DNA of 64,000 bases from Thermothielavioides terrestris NRRL 8126 (GCF_000226115.1 NC_016458.1:372001-436000); one strand, 5' to 3'; positions 1-11,853 are shown, numbered from the stretch's first letter. Numbers and translations are program-made. The notes: a model not told the origin generated them from the letters alone.

Positions 1-3000
1 AGTATACGCCGTTAAAGCTATATAGTTGCCTATATAGAAGACGCTAAGTAAGACACCTATAGCTAAAGCTATACTATTGGTTGTACTAGCAACGCTAGCT
101 AAGACGCTATAGAGTTAGTATAACAATGATATCCGATCAACGTTAGAAGCTAAAACTATCGAGGTTATAGGCAATAAGCGCTAGAGAAAAGTAATAATCG
201 ACAACAAGGCGTAGAAGACGCTAACGTATCCTTCTAAGAAAGTTAAGAAGATATTTATATTCGTTGAATATAGAGTAGCCGCGAAGACGTCGAAGGTAGC
301 TAGGGACGACCTATACGCTAGCGATAATACTGTCGACCTAGACAAGTGGAATAAATAAATAGGCAAATCGCAATAGAGGACCTTGCTATAGACCAGGATA
401 ATGGATATAGAAATCCTATATAAGGTATAATGTAAATTAGTTTTCTTCCTTTCTATACGATCCTTTATTCTATATTAAGTTCTATAATAATGGCGAGGAC
501 GCTATCTTTTTCTTCTTGTCCTTGGGCACTTGTTATATACAACTATGGCAAAGGCACCTATGACTGTACTATGGTTAGGGGTGACGAGCGTTCCCTTAAA
601 AAAAGGAACCTCGCCTATAACCCCTTTGTAGAATAGCAGACTATATCAATATACTTTTATAACATATACTAGTGTTCAGGAGTGCCGCCTTATTAGCTAA
701 CGAGGCTAAGAGGCATTGATCTTTCTTACCCTTACACTTTTACCGCTAGATGGTCACCGAGCACCATCTACGTATAATAAGCGAAGACCGATATAAGTAA
801 AAACGAACCTAGTGCCCTAATAATAGTAAGACAATAGCTAATTACAATAAGGAATTTACTTAAGATATTCTTATAATAAACTATTGGAATATAGCCTCGA
901 CCCTTATCTAACGTATAAACGATTGGCTCTTGATATTATTTATCCTTATAGGAAGCTATAAACAACGATACTCTAAAATCTATAGCGCATTTAGTGTATT
1001 TTATAAAGCTTGCCTATCTCTAGCAGTAGTATACAACCTATATTTCAGCGTTGACAACTATTTCGACGATACGCCTTTGTTTAAGCTCGAAGCTAATAGC
1101 AACTATAGAAACCTACTTGCCTTCAATCGCGTTTCCTAGACCTTAGTCAAGGCGCGGAGCAATAAACTTCTTTGTATACTCTCCCCTTATAAGCAACCGA
1201 AAGATAGTGAGTTTATATAGCTTCTAAGAGACGTGTTTAGCAATGACTATAACCGAAAAGCAGTTATCTAGGGAAATAAGCCTTTCTAGTAGGCTAAGAA
1301 GGTATCCTTTGTAGTATAGTAAGTTAGGTAGGGTCGCTAGAGCTTAGGCGTATTATTAACGTTAATAGGGACTAGTCAATAAGGATTGTTTTTATAGTTA
1401 GTGACTTTGTAAAAGTTTGAGAGAGAGATAATGGTCCTGAGATTATAAAATTAGATAGGCTATTTACTTTCTACTAAATTGGTAAGATATACCTTTTTAC
1501 GGTTTTGACTTTCGTAGTTCGTCGAATAGAGGAGCCGATAGTCGAGGCTATCTTTAAAGCACCGATTTATAATTTAACGGATAGGTAGGGAATTGTTGGG
1601 CTCCTAAGTATTCTTCTTAACTAGTTATAGATTGTATAACGTATAGATAGGAGCTATATATATATTATATATAATATATATATTATATAGTAGGACAGTA
1701 GACTGAACTAGACTTTTTATAGTTAATATCAAATTAGGTAGTAGGTTATATTGTAGCGCTAGTATAAGACGACTATATATAGGAGAAATGACTAGGAAAA
1801 GGACTAAGGCTATTAAGTAGTACTATTGTTAAGACCTTTGACGAGCTATAGCAGGTCTCAACTATAATACAATATCTAATAGTTATAGCTACTAGTTATT
1901 GTCTATTTAGTATTCCTCTACTGAGCTAACTACGCCTCTTGTCGTTGCTATAAAACTAACTATAAGATTTCCGAAGTAGCATTACAACTAACCTATTAAT
2001 CCTCCTCTTCTACCTAAGCGAGCATAGTACTAAGTTGCTAGGTACAGTAAATACCTAGGATATAATCAAATCTGACCTAGGTCCGACCTATATCCTAAGG
2101 AAGACATTTAACAACCTTTCCTACTTTAATATACTCCTCGATAACATTTTAGCACTATTCTTGAACCTAGCTAAAATGTACGCTATCCTTGTTAAGAGAG
2201 AGGTCTATTGGGATATTAAGTGTCGAGGGCATCCAAGGGCAGATAGTGTACTTGGTGTAGAGGGAGAAGTAGGTGGCGTCGAGGTAGTTGTAAGTGATAT
2301 CTATAGAGTGCTGCCTTTAGAAATCCCATTAGAAGGGCTTGATATAACCTTTAGAGCTAAGGGGCACTTATATATTAATTTAATCTCGCTAAGCAAGGTC
2401 TTTATCTTAGTAAAATAGCTTGTATAGAGCGGGGGCTAAGCTGACGGCTATAGATCTTATTGGGTAGGTTGGTTAATATTAGATGTCATTAGGCTGTTGA
2501 GCCGAGATAAGGTGGCTCTAAGATATAGCGGACTAAACTATAATTGGTTTAGCCCCGTCTATACCCTATACCTGACCAATTCCGACATTTCCCACTTCCT
2601 AAATACCTTCTATATAGTTGCTATTAGTTTTCTATCTGATTGATAAAGTGTATCAACTGTCTAGAAGTAGGATCTACTAACTATAGTGGACTCGCTCCTC
2701 GAAGGATTACTATAATTATCTAGTTGCTAACTATTGTCTTGACTAGCGTCAAACTCGTCGATATACCGACGCTAGTTTTATAATTCTAACCGTCTATAAA
2801 TATAAGTGTATTTAGACACTGTAACTATCTAGTTGCTAGTTACTGGCTTAACGAGCGTCAAGCCTATAGCTACGCTATATTATTTTCTTAGTTGTAAGCC
2901 TCGACGATATATATATATATATCGCAACCACTAGCTATTGCAAACCAATATTAAATAATATTAGTTATAACTAGTAGTATAACTACTAACTATTAATCGC

Positions 3001-4600
3001 TAGAAATAGTCACTGCAATACGAGACTCGACTATTGTAAACTAACATTAAGCGATATTAGCTATATCAGGTGGTATAACTACTAACTATCGATCGCTAGG
3101 AACAGTTATTACAATATAAGACTCGATATAATATATAATAGCTTACCAAGCTAGCCGACAACTTAAAGCAAGTGAGTGCTCGCCTCCTAGCACCTAATAT
3201 CTAAACTTACTCTAGTGTAGGTAGTTAACTATAAAATCCTAGAGCTATAGTATCCTAGATTTAGATCTTCTGTTGTACAATAGCTAATAGCTATTTATAT
3301 CGCGTTAAGCGAGTAGAAGAGTGCTTCTTAGTAGCTAGAGATATTTCGTAGTTAGTCTTGCTCCTAGTAGTATCCTTATATTGGCAAGGCGACGTAGATA
3401 TATACAGTTCTTACACTTATAAGCTATTTACTAGGCAGGTTGGACGTAATATTTAGGCAACTGAAATCTATTGCTATTTATAGTATTCCTCGCTCTTCGC
3501 TCGCTACTCTCTAGGTTTCGCTTAACTTTGTAGTTACTATTGTAATACTAAGACTCTATATATTGGCTAAGCTAGTTAGCTAGTTCTAAACTATAGTCTA
3601 TCCACTGACAAGATAACTAAATAAACGCAACTAGATTATAACAAGTAGTATATACAACGTTAGCCCTACGATAGGATCAATATAATAGTAAGTAGGTCGA
3701 GTTTATTACACCGTTATATATATCTAATATAGTCGGCTAATGATTATCCTTTACAATAGGAGTCACTCGTTTACCCGAAAGATAAACAATATAAACGATA
3801 TAAACGTAGTATCTAGAAGTGCAATTCCAATAGAGACTGTGACTTAGGATACTATCTAGTAGGGCAATAAGAGGCGGGCTAACATAGGGTAGGCCAATAA
3901 AAGGCAGAGCATTGAACTAGAATAGTAGATAAAGTTGCAATAGCTTAAATTGATATATCTATTTATATACAATTAGTACCTAGCAACGATATTATTGTAT
4001 AAGCTAAGAGTTATTTCAACTACAAAATATCTTGCTATTAGAACCTATTACCCTCGCTAAAGAGGATCTTCAACGCTAAGAACCAACTTATATATCGAAA
4101 ATAGCTACTATATTTAACTATAAAAAAGAACAAGCTTTACTAGTAGGACTGTCCTCTAGTTATAGGATACTGTCTCTTAGTTACGATATTCAGATCTAAA
4201 TAGAATCCCTGCTCGAAGATATAGTTCGAGCTTTAAGATACGTCCTTATCAGGATATCCTAAGGGCAATAGTATATTAGCAGTAAAAGTTGATATATAAT
4301 TCTAGATACTACTGATAGTATAGGATTTCGCATTAGAAGACTATAGTCAATAGAAATGTTATATATCTAAAATAATGTTATATATCTAAAATGATGTCTC
4401 CTAGAGATGTCCTATGCCTAAGTCAATGGTAGCGTCTTAAAATATATACAATTGTATAATTTATTCAAATTAAAACCTGTTGAAACCAAAGTAAGCTTGT
4501 TATCTCCTAGATAGAATAATTATATAGCTATCAGATTGATTCTTCCTAAAGCTGTCTTATAGTGGGGACTAGTAGGCGTCTATTTTCTAAGCGAAATATC
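1..4600. repeat. AT-rich, gene-free, RIP-like degenerated block
   Basis: The stretch is strongly A+T rich, full of TA and CTA/TAG, and every frame is closed at short intervals; the longest open frames (such as 2161-2418) resemble nothing I know. Composition flips to GC-rich coding-like DNA within a few tens of bases near 4560-4620. This is what RIP leaves of transposable elements in Pezizomycotina (CpA to TpA on both strands). An alternating AT palindrome lies at about 1655-1690. I cannot identify the parent element. It could also be a centromere- or subtelomere-flanking AT island. Confidence 0.8.
2935..3126. repeat. Contiguous 96-bp tandem duplication, RIP-diverged
   Basis: Copy 1 is 2935-3030 and copy 2 is 3031-3126; both start with CTATTG and end with ACTCGA. 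Aligned by eye without gaps they differ at about 20 positions, of which I count 18 transitions and 2 transversions. A shorter, more degraded direct repeat (TCTAGTTGCTA followed by a GCGTCAA motif) lies just upstream around 2715-2765 and 2826-2870. The transition bias fits RIP acting on both copies. Confidence 0.85.
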
Positions 4601-4951
4601 TTGACGCTGCAAGACGGTAACCAAGACCATTTTGCCACCCCCCCTGGCGCGCTAAGGTATTGATGGCACTGATGGCAGTGTGTTGTATACTGCTGTCAAA
4701 TTGGGTGTGCGGTGCAGCCATTTGGACCCACTTTAACCTGGTGTTTGAGAACCACAACGTAGGGCCCCGCCAATCTGGGGCATGCAGCGGCTCAACCAAC
4801 TGGCCCCGGGGCCACCGATAGGTGTTGACTTAATGTCAGTGGATGGACCTGCTATCGACTCAACAAATGCTGTGAAACACTGACCCAACAACACCGCTTC
4901 CGACTCCTTCCCGGCAGACCGGCGCGCCGGTGCTGCCCGTTGCCCGCCACC

Positions 4952-6068
4952 ATGGACGATCAATCGCTGCGCTCCAAAGCGTCGCAGGCCACACTCGTTT
5001 CGCTGCTCGAGCTCGACCCGGCGCCCATGGAGTCGCCCAACGTCGACAAGGACCTCCCGCCGCTGCCCGTGCAGCACGACGGCGAGCCCGCCTCCGAATC
5101 GACTGCTTCTCTCAAATCCTCCTCGACATCTGCCAGCCTCGGCCTAAGCGGCAGCGGCCACGGAGCCATCTACTACTGTGTGTTTCCCACCTCCAACTCA
5201 CCTGCCCAACGAGTAGGCTAACTAACCTGCCTCCCTCGCAGTAACTCGCATCCAGCGCTACTCCTCCTACACCTTCACCTTCTTCGGCGCGCTCCACCTG
5301 GCCACCACCTCGCTGATCCCGCTTGCCGCGCAATCGGTCGCCTCCTCCGAGTCATACCTGCTCCTCGCCCGCGAGATCTACCAGACCCCCCTCTCGGAGC
5401 CGCTGCTCGTCGGCCTGCCCGTGCTCGCCCACGTCGGCGCCGGCGTGGCCCTCCGCCTGCTGCGCCGCGCCCACAACCTGCGCCGGTACTACGGAGACGC
5501 CCACCCGGCCCGCCACCACGACGTCCCGCATACCGCCGCCTCGGCATCGGCCACCACCGGCCTCACCGCCCCACCCAGACCGGCGCCCAGCTACCGCGGC
5601 TGGCCGGCGCTCAGCTGGATCGCCGTGTCGGGGTACGCGTTCGGCGGCGCGCTGGCGGCGCACGTGTTCATGAACCGGGGCCTGCCGCTGCTGGTGGAGG
5701 GCGACAGCGCCAACATCGGGCTGGCGTACGTGGCGCACGGGTTCGCGCGGCACGGCGCCGTCTCGTGGCTCGCCTACGCCGGCCTGCTGGCCGCCGGCTG
5801 CGGCCACATGGTCTGGGGCTGGGCGCGGTGGCTCGGCGCCGCGCAGGGCGCTGGCTGGCGGCTCGAGCGGCTCACGGGCCACGCGGCGGTCGATCGCGAG
5901 GCCAGGAGGCGGCGCCGCCGTCGGTTGCTCGTCATCAATGGCGTTGCGGCGGCCGTGGCGGCCGCGTGGGCTGCCGGCGGGCTCGGCGTGGTCGCGCGCG
6001 GCGGGGAGACGCTTGGCTGGGTCGGGAAGCTGTATGATGGGCTGTATGAGAGGGTGCCGGGGTTTTGA
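4952..6068 (+). CDS. MCP1-like mitochondrial membrane protein (DUF1691)
   Basis: Two exons, 4952-5177 and 5242-6068 (350 aa). The intron has donor GTGTGT, a CTAAC branch site and CGCAG acceptor, and the junction restores the sequence YYLTRIQRYSSYTF. The start ATG lies in a strong context (GCCACCATGG). The first 75 residues are polar and Ser/Pro-rich, as in a cytosol-facing tail. Hydrophobic segments follow (one starting around LHLATTSLIPLA, then LLVGLPVLAHVGAGVALRLL, the ISWIAVSGYAFGG region and others), typical of the MCP1/DUF1691 family. Yeast Mcp1 is a mitochondrial outer-membrane protein that works with Vps13 and suppresses ERMES loss. The family call rests on the conserved LTRIQRYSSYTF entry motif and topology. 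The exact role here is inferred. Confidence 0.8.
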
Positions 6069-7118
6069 GAGTTCTCTCGGCGGGGCGCTGGTCTGGGATG
6101 CTGGTTGTGGGCTGCACAGAAGATTACGTTTAGCGGGCCTGCTTTTTTGGGGGAAGTAAAAGAGATTCCAACGGATACCCCGTGACGGAGTGGATGGTAC
6201 ATCAATTGTTGAGTTGTTCAGGGTCTAGGGGGCAAGAGATCCTTGCATAGCGATCTGGCGCTCAATGATGAGGTATATAGATTTTGGCAAGCTAGATTTT
6301 AGCAGTTGTATGGGCGGTCTCGGCGTAGGAGAAAATAACAGATGCCATGCTCCGTTTCGTTAGTCTCTTCCACGGGCTCTTTGATGAGGAACAAAAGCAA
6401 AACGTTAAGGCTGATTAGATGCTAGAGGCCAGGTGATGCATCCCCTTCCAACTTGCCCAGAAGCCACGCAGTCCAGGCAAGAGTAAACCGTGAGAATGGC
6501 TCAGTGAGGCGGCAGCAAAGACAGGTGGACGAGCTCCCTTGCAGTACTCTCTACTCTATGCAGCTGTTAGCGCTGTGTCTGGTTTTGAACTTGTATGCTC
6601 TTTTTTGCTTGGTGCGAGACAGTAAGTAATGACGATGACGGCTTGGTGTACGCAACGCCCCCTTTTGTTCCACACACGTACAATACTGGTTTGATGTAAT
6701 GATGTCATGCTGCTTTCAGCTGCCTTCGAGCTCGGGACCAGCCGAGCCCCCCCAATGAAGTGAGGCACCATCTCAACTACATCGTAGTAGGGGGCTGCAT
6801 GCCGATCCGTCCGAATGCCTATTCTGGCCCGAACATATCGTCTTCTCTCCCTGCAACGGTAAACATACGCGGACTCGAATGCCGCTGCCGGGCGCTGATG
6901 ACGTGGGCTATCAGAATCAATGATCATCGTCGCTCAGCACATCCCAGATCCCACCGATAGCCGGTCTGGGGATTTGGATGCTGACAAGCCGTCGGGCTCA
7001 CTCCCGGGCAGCTCGACTTGGACACTCGCCGGTGTCGTCGACGACCGTGACGGCGACAACACACCACACTACATACGGAGTCCAGACACCGCACCAGCCA
7101 CTCACCTCTCTCCGCAGC
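6069..7118. other. Intergenic, no gene seen
   Basis: This is the 3' flank of the MCP1-like gene and the 5' flank of the ATP-grasp gene. No open frame has a recognisable product. A pyrimidine tract ending in CCGCAG directly before 7119 could be the acceptor of a 5'-UTR intron. An in-frame upstream ATG at 6978 is discussed under the next gene. Confidence 0.6.
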
Positions 7119-8093
7119 ATGGGGTCGGTCGCGGCGCGCAACGGGGCGAGCGTGAAGCTGCCCAGGATCAAACTCGACACGACCTTCACTGAGCTGTATA
7201 AGCGTGCCAGTCCCAAGGACGCCAGCACCCGGTTGGGCTGGATTTCATGCGGCGTCAGCACTGGCATCGACCTCACCGCGGGCTTCCCCCGCAACACCAA
7301 GTTCGTCTACCAGGACCAGGCCTTCGTCAAGGCCGCGGGGCCCGAGCTCAACAACGGCAATGCCGGCCTGCAGTGGTCTCTGGCACAGAAGTACCTCAGC
7401 CTGATCCCGCAGCGGGACGCATTCGTCTCCGGCAGCACGCCCGTCATCTTCTTCAACCTGGACCGCACGCCCGAGCAGCTCGAGCACGACCGGCGCGAGG
7501 CCGAGGCCACCATCTCGGTGCTCGAACCGTCGCAGCGGCCCGAGCTCATCTTCTGCCCCGGGCCGGCCGAGATCCCCGTGAAGGAGCACCGCATCGACAA
7601 GCTCGAGTACAAGGTCATCGCCGACGCGCTGGAGCGCTACCCGCTGACGCACGACCTCGAGGCCCACTGGTTCCTCAACAGCAAGGCCGCGCTCGCCCGC
7701 TCCGGCCTGCCGACGCCGCGGGCCGACATCATCGAGACCGAGGGCTGCCCGCCCGCGGCGGACGCGTGCTGCGGCGTGTGCGCCGCCGCCGCCAAGGACA
7801 CCTCGCGCCTGCCCACGATCCCGCCCGGGTGCACCGGCCCGCGCGGGGCGTGGCTGTCCGCGCAGGCCGAGCGCATCCTCGCGGCCGTCCGGCGCCGGCC
7901 CGTGCCCTTCGTCTTCAAGACCCAGCAGGCCTTCGGCGGCGCCGGCACCTGGTTGGTCACCTCGGCCGAGCAGAAGGAGAAGCTAATCGCAGAGCTCTCC
8001 GGCGGCAGCAGCGACCGCAACGCTGACACCACAACCACCACCACAACCCTCGCCAACGGCGGCCCTGATAACCCGACCGACCAGCAGCAGCAT

Positions 8094-8129
<36 letters not shown>

Positions 8130-9035
8130 CAGCAGGAGGAGGAGGAGCAAAAGCAGCAGGTGCATCGACCCCCAGGGAACAACGCCGACGGCCTCCTGCG
8201 GCGCCTGCTCTCGCTGCTGACGCCGCACAACGCGGCGCTGCGCCCGACGACGGTCCTGCTGACCGAGCTCGTCCGCCACGAGCCGCCGGGCGGCACCGAC
8301 TTCGGCCTGACCTTCGTGGTGACCGCCGCGGGCGAGGCCGTCTTCCTGGCCGCCGCCGAGCAGATGCTGGCCACCACTACCACCAATGCCACTACTACGA
8401 CCGCCGTCACCACCACCGCGTCCAACGGCAGCGGCAACAGCAACCGCAGCAATGACGAGGACGGCAGCAGCAGCTCCAGCAGCGGCAGCAGCTCCAGCTC
8501 AGCGTCGTCTGGCGGCAGCAGTGGCGCCGCATGGGTAGGCAGCACAATCAACTACGCACGACAGGGTGCTCTGCGGCGGCGGTTCGCGGGGCTGATAGCG
8601 CAGATTGCAGCGTGGGTGCGGGAGCGCGGGTACGTCGGGCCGGTGGGCGCGGACGTGCTCACCACCGGCACATTAGCGGAGGCAGAATCGGGGGCGGGGC
8701 AGGACTCGGAGGACGGCGGCGGGTGTTTCGTCGTGGACCTGAACGTGCGCACGTGCGGGTCGCTGGCGCTGCCGTTGCTGCGGGGGCATTTCCTCGAGCG
8801 CAGGGGCATGGCGTGCGCGGGCAGCCTGTCGGTGGCGTACCGCGGCGGGAGGGGCGAGTTCATGGAGCGGTGGCGGGCGCCGCTGGAGAAGGGGCGGATG
8901 GTCATTCTGAGCTGGTATGAGGACCCGCGGGGGGGCGGCAGCATCGGGGATGTGGTCGTCGGCGGGGAGGACGAGGGGAGGTTGAAGGAGCTGATGCAGG
9001 CTGTGAGGGAGAGTACGGAGGAGTTGACGTTGTGA
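7119..9035 (+). CDS. ATP-grasp domain protein with polyQ and Ser/Thr inserts
   Basis: Single exon, 638 aa from ATG 7119. An in-frame ATG at 6978 would add 47 residues that are Arg/Ser/Thr/His-rich and not family-like. Residues about 1-230 form a conserved N-terminal part (FPRNTKFVYQDQAFVK, STPVIFFNLDRTPEQ, PVKEHRIDKLEYK, HWFLNSKAALARSGLPTPRA). An ATP-grasp core follows (PFVFKTQQAFGGAGTWLV, a lysine and glycine loop for ATP; TVLLTELVRHEPPGGTDFGLTF; CFVVDLNVRTCGSLALPLLRGHF near the end, a metal/ATP-binding strand). Similar fungal proteins are named solid-state-culture-specific ATP-grasp proteins; the ligase substrate is unknown. Two low-complexity inserts interrupt the domain: a Gln/Glu run encoded at 8082-8160 and a Thr/Asn then Ser/Gly run encoded near 8370-8525. 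Confidence 0.75.
8082..8160 (+). repeat. CAG-rich trinucleotide tract (polyQ)
   Basis: CAG repeats broken by CAT, GAG and AAG codons give a Gln-rich then Glu-rich stretch inside the ATP-grasp protein, between the ATP-binding loop and the central strand. Near-pure CAG units suggest recent slippage. The insert probably forms a disordered surface loop. Confidence 0.9.
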
Positions 9036-9654
9036 TCAGGGGTTGTTTGTTATGGCTGGAAAGTGGTTGCTGGGTGACGGGAGGGTCGAGGCGGGTAAGT
9101 AAAGTTTCTGGTGATTACAGGGCTAACCAACTCAAGGTTCCTGGAGTTTGCGGTTTGGGAGCACCGAGGGCTTGATCACGAAATGAGCCTGCTTCGAGAT
9201 ATAACGCCCGAGAGTGAGGGGGCTCCTCAACCTCCTGACAAGCCCGTCGTGTCGTGTTGAATGTGTTTCCAAGCCATATGAGGCATGACCGCAACTGTGC
9301 TTCGGAACTCGTCCAGTGCGCTTCGGGCCGAAGCCACTCGTAACGGCTGTGAGCTGAGGGACCTGGAGCCGGGGGTGTTGGGGGCCAACACTGAATTGAA
9401 AAGCTTCCCCGCACGGCAGTGAACTGTCCGCATGGGATCCCGCGTGCGGAGTATTCGTGTAGCTACACTACCTAGCTACTCCGTCCTTGATGGCTGCGCG
9501 CCCGGCTTCCTCGGGATCGTCAATTCGACGTGAAACAGGTGATTGCGCGTGTGATTGTGATAGACTCGTTGTTGGCGCTCTGGCTCCCCTTTAGGGCAAG
9601 CACGGCGCGAGCACGGGAGAAGCAGAAGGGTCGCACGGTATGTGAAGCAGCACG
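9036..9654. other. Intergenic, no gene seen
   Basis: This is the 3' flank of the ATP-grasp gene. Open frames here have no recognisable product and overlap one another on both strands. I see nothing further. Confidence 0.6.
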
Positions 9655-10105
9655 GTGTGTCAGACGGTTATGGCTAAAGAGGTCCCGCCAAGACTAATTT
9701 CGGAGACTGCCGCTTACAAGTATTTACAAATCGCCAAGGCCGCGACGACTTCGAGCAACATCAACATCGAACAATCGCAAAGACTCGTCGCAACAACTTC
9801 ATACAACTTCACGAAACCTCAACTAAATCGAAAAAAAAGAAAACGGAGATAACCCGCACCCTAACTATAACCCCGATCCTAACTATAACCCGCCCTAACT
9901 ATAACCCCGATCCTAACTATAACCCGAACCCTAACCAGCGGGGGGCTGGCGCCGCCCCCCGTACCCCCGGCGAACTAACCCTTGGCGATAGTGCAAACGC
10001 CTTGGCGATCGGGGCTGCGTAATAACGTTGTAAAAACATTGCCGACAATTGGCCGAAATTAGTCTTGGCGGGACCTCTTTAGCCATCAGCGTGTCAGACA
10101 CGATG
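9655..10105. mobile_element. Candidate inverted-repeat (MITE-like) element
   Basis: A perfect 34-bp inverted repeat brackets the segment: left arm 9670-9703, right arm 10053-10086 in reverse complement. Outside the arms both flanks carry a related motif (GTGTCAGAC on the left, GTGTCTGAC on the right when reverse-complemented). Weaker inverted similarity continues inward (TTACAA and ATCGCCAAGGC on both sides). The interior holds a pyrimidine/adenine-rich left half, a telomere-like array and a G6C/GC6 hairpin, with no transposase. The layout resembles a non-autonomous TIR element or a fold-back insertion. Target-site duplication is not evident to me. An inverted duplication of host DNA is the alternative. 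Confidence 0.55.
9859..9936 (+). repeat. Telomere-like tandem repeat (CCCTAAC/TATAACCC)
   Basis: Two identical 34-bp units, 9859-9892 and 9893-9926, are followed by a partial copy ending in ACCCTAACC. Each unit is built from CCCTAAC and CCTAAC blocks, close to the fungal telomere repeat (CCCTAA/TTAGGG). A GC hairpin with arms GGGGGGC and GCCCCCC and loop TGGCGCC follows at about 9940-9960. Confidence 0.85.
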
Positions 10106-10875
10106 GCTCCCACGACTGCGGGCTGGAGATGTGTGTTTGCTCGGTCTCCTCGAAAGCCCACGGATCCCCTCAGAGGGACTCGAGGAGGGCGATCAATTTC
10201 CGCGAGCTGCCCGTCCTCCTGTGTCCCGCCTCCCCGCCCAAGATGCAATACTCCCGAGTCGTGGTTTGACGGCACTGCATCAAGGGCCGCGGCATCAGAT
10301 ATTAGACCGGTAGTGCGACATGCATGTGTCATGCAGGAGGTGGCCCGTCCTGGTTGGCTGCACAGAACTGACTATGGCTCAATGCCCGTCAAGCCGTCCT
10401 TTACTCATCCTCCCGCTTCCAGACCTGGAGCTCAGCGCGCTAGTGCTGCAGTGGCAAGGGCTGGAACGACTCCAATATGGGCAGCTCATGACAGGGGTGG
10501 CCATTTGTTTGTCTCCGGTCTGGGGAAGCGGAGACGAATGGGATCGCTACCAGGTTCTCGGCTCGCAGCCGAACACGGTGCCAATCCGTGCGCGAGCCCC
10601 GTCGAGCTGCGGGCGCGTTCTCACAACCTGGTACGGACCTGTCAATGAGTGCGCGTGGACCGAATGTTGTTGGTGTCTGGTCTGGCCCAACCTGCGTCCG
10701 TGAGCCCGGGGACGGGGGACGGGCAGTATAAGAGCAGCCGTCCGTCGCCCTGCGCGCTTGTCACCCGCCGCTCCTTGGAGATGCTGTTCTGCGTTAGCAG
10801 ACCTTCGGCAAACCCCCTACCGGCAGGCACTTGGCTTTTTTTTGCTTTGCAACTCTCTACAACGCATCCCCAAAC
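10106..10875. other. Intergenic region and promoter of the acetate transporter
   Basis: No coding sequence is recognisable. The segment nearest 10876 is the 5' region of the acetate transporter and ends in a T-rich/CT-rich leader (CTTTTTTTTGCTTTGC) before the start codon. Confidence 0.55.
10727..10734 (+). promoter_or_regulatory. TATA-like box of the acetate transporter gene
   Basis: TATAAGAG lies about 145 bp upstream of the ATG at 10876 in GC-rich DNA, a plausible core promoter. Assigned by sequence and distance only. Confidence 0.45.
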
Positions 10876-11853
10876 ATGGCGACGAGTGAGACCGTGACGG
10901 CGACCAATGGCGGCCGGGCGGTAAGCGACGAAGAGAAGGGCCTGCACCGGACCCAGACCAGCGTGACCATGTCGCCCGAGCTCTTCGAGAAGCTGTACCT
11001 CACGCCCAAGGTGCCTCAGGTCGGCGACTACAACAAGCGCTTCGCCAACCCGACGGCGCTGGGGTTCGTCGGGTGAGTGTGGCTCTCTCAGCATCTGTCG
11101 CCCGTGCTGGTGAATTGGTGAGCGGAGAGGAGGCACTGACAGCCGCAGCTTCGTCATCTCGACCTTCACCTTTTCCATCGTCTGCATGGGCTGGGGCGGC
11201 GCCTCGGGTTTCTCGCCCGTCCTGTAAGTGTTGCTTTCGTCCAGCTCCCCGCTGCCCAGGCTGACAGCGGGGTCTCCGCGAACAGCGGCATCTTCTTCTT
11301 CGTCGGCCCGCTGCTGCTCACGTTCGCCATGGTGTTCGAGTGGATCATGGGCAACTTCTTCCCCATGATGGTCATGGGCCTCTTCGCCGTCTTCTGGCTG
11401 TCGTTCGGTCTGCTGCAGGTGCCGACGCTGCAGCTCGGCTCGCCGTACGCGACCTCGGCCGACCCGACGGGGCTCGCGTCGCCCGAGTACAACGCGGTGG
11501 TGGCGCTGTACCTGATCGTCTGGGGCTTCGCGCTCTTCACCTTCTTCATCTTCACCTGCAAGATCAACGTCGTGTTCGCCGCCATCTTCCTGCTGGTCAG
11601 CACGGCCGCATGGGTGCTCTCGGGCGCGTACTGGAAGGTCAGCACGGGCGACTTCGACGCGGCGACCAAGCTGCAGAAGGCCGGCGGCGCGCTGCTGTTC
11701 GTCGTGGCCGCGCTCGGCTGGTACATGTGCTTCATCATCATGGCCGGCGAGATGCGCATCACGCTCAAGCTCCCCGTCGGCGACCTGAGCCATTTCTGGC
11801 CCAAGACCGACGTCGCGTTGGCCGCTGCCGAGCAGAGGGAGCGCACTGATTGA
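10876..11853 (+). CDS. GPR1/FUN34/YaaH-family acetate transporter
   Basis: Three exons, 10876-11072, 11149-11223 and 11286-11853 (279 aa). Donors are GTGAGT and GTAAGT; acceptors are CGCAG and ACAG. The N-terminal 60 residues are soluble. The family entry motif follows (FANPTALGFVGFVIS, equivalent to NPAPLGL), then six hydrophobic segments with the inter-helix stretch MVFEWIMGNFFPMMVMGLFAVFWLS. The family (yeast Ady2, Aspergillus AcpA, bacterial SatP) moves acetate and related monocarboxylates across the plasma membrane. Length and topology match. Expression is probably carbon-source controlled, but the sequence itself does not show this. Confidence 0.88.

Noticed and set aside
2161..2418. 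85-codon frame in the AT-rich block
   Set aside because: No recognisable motif, non-ATG start, and surrounding RIP-like decay; likely chance.
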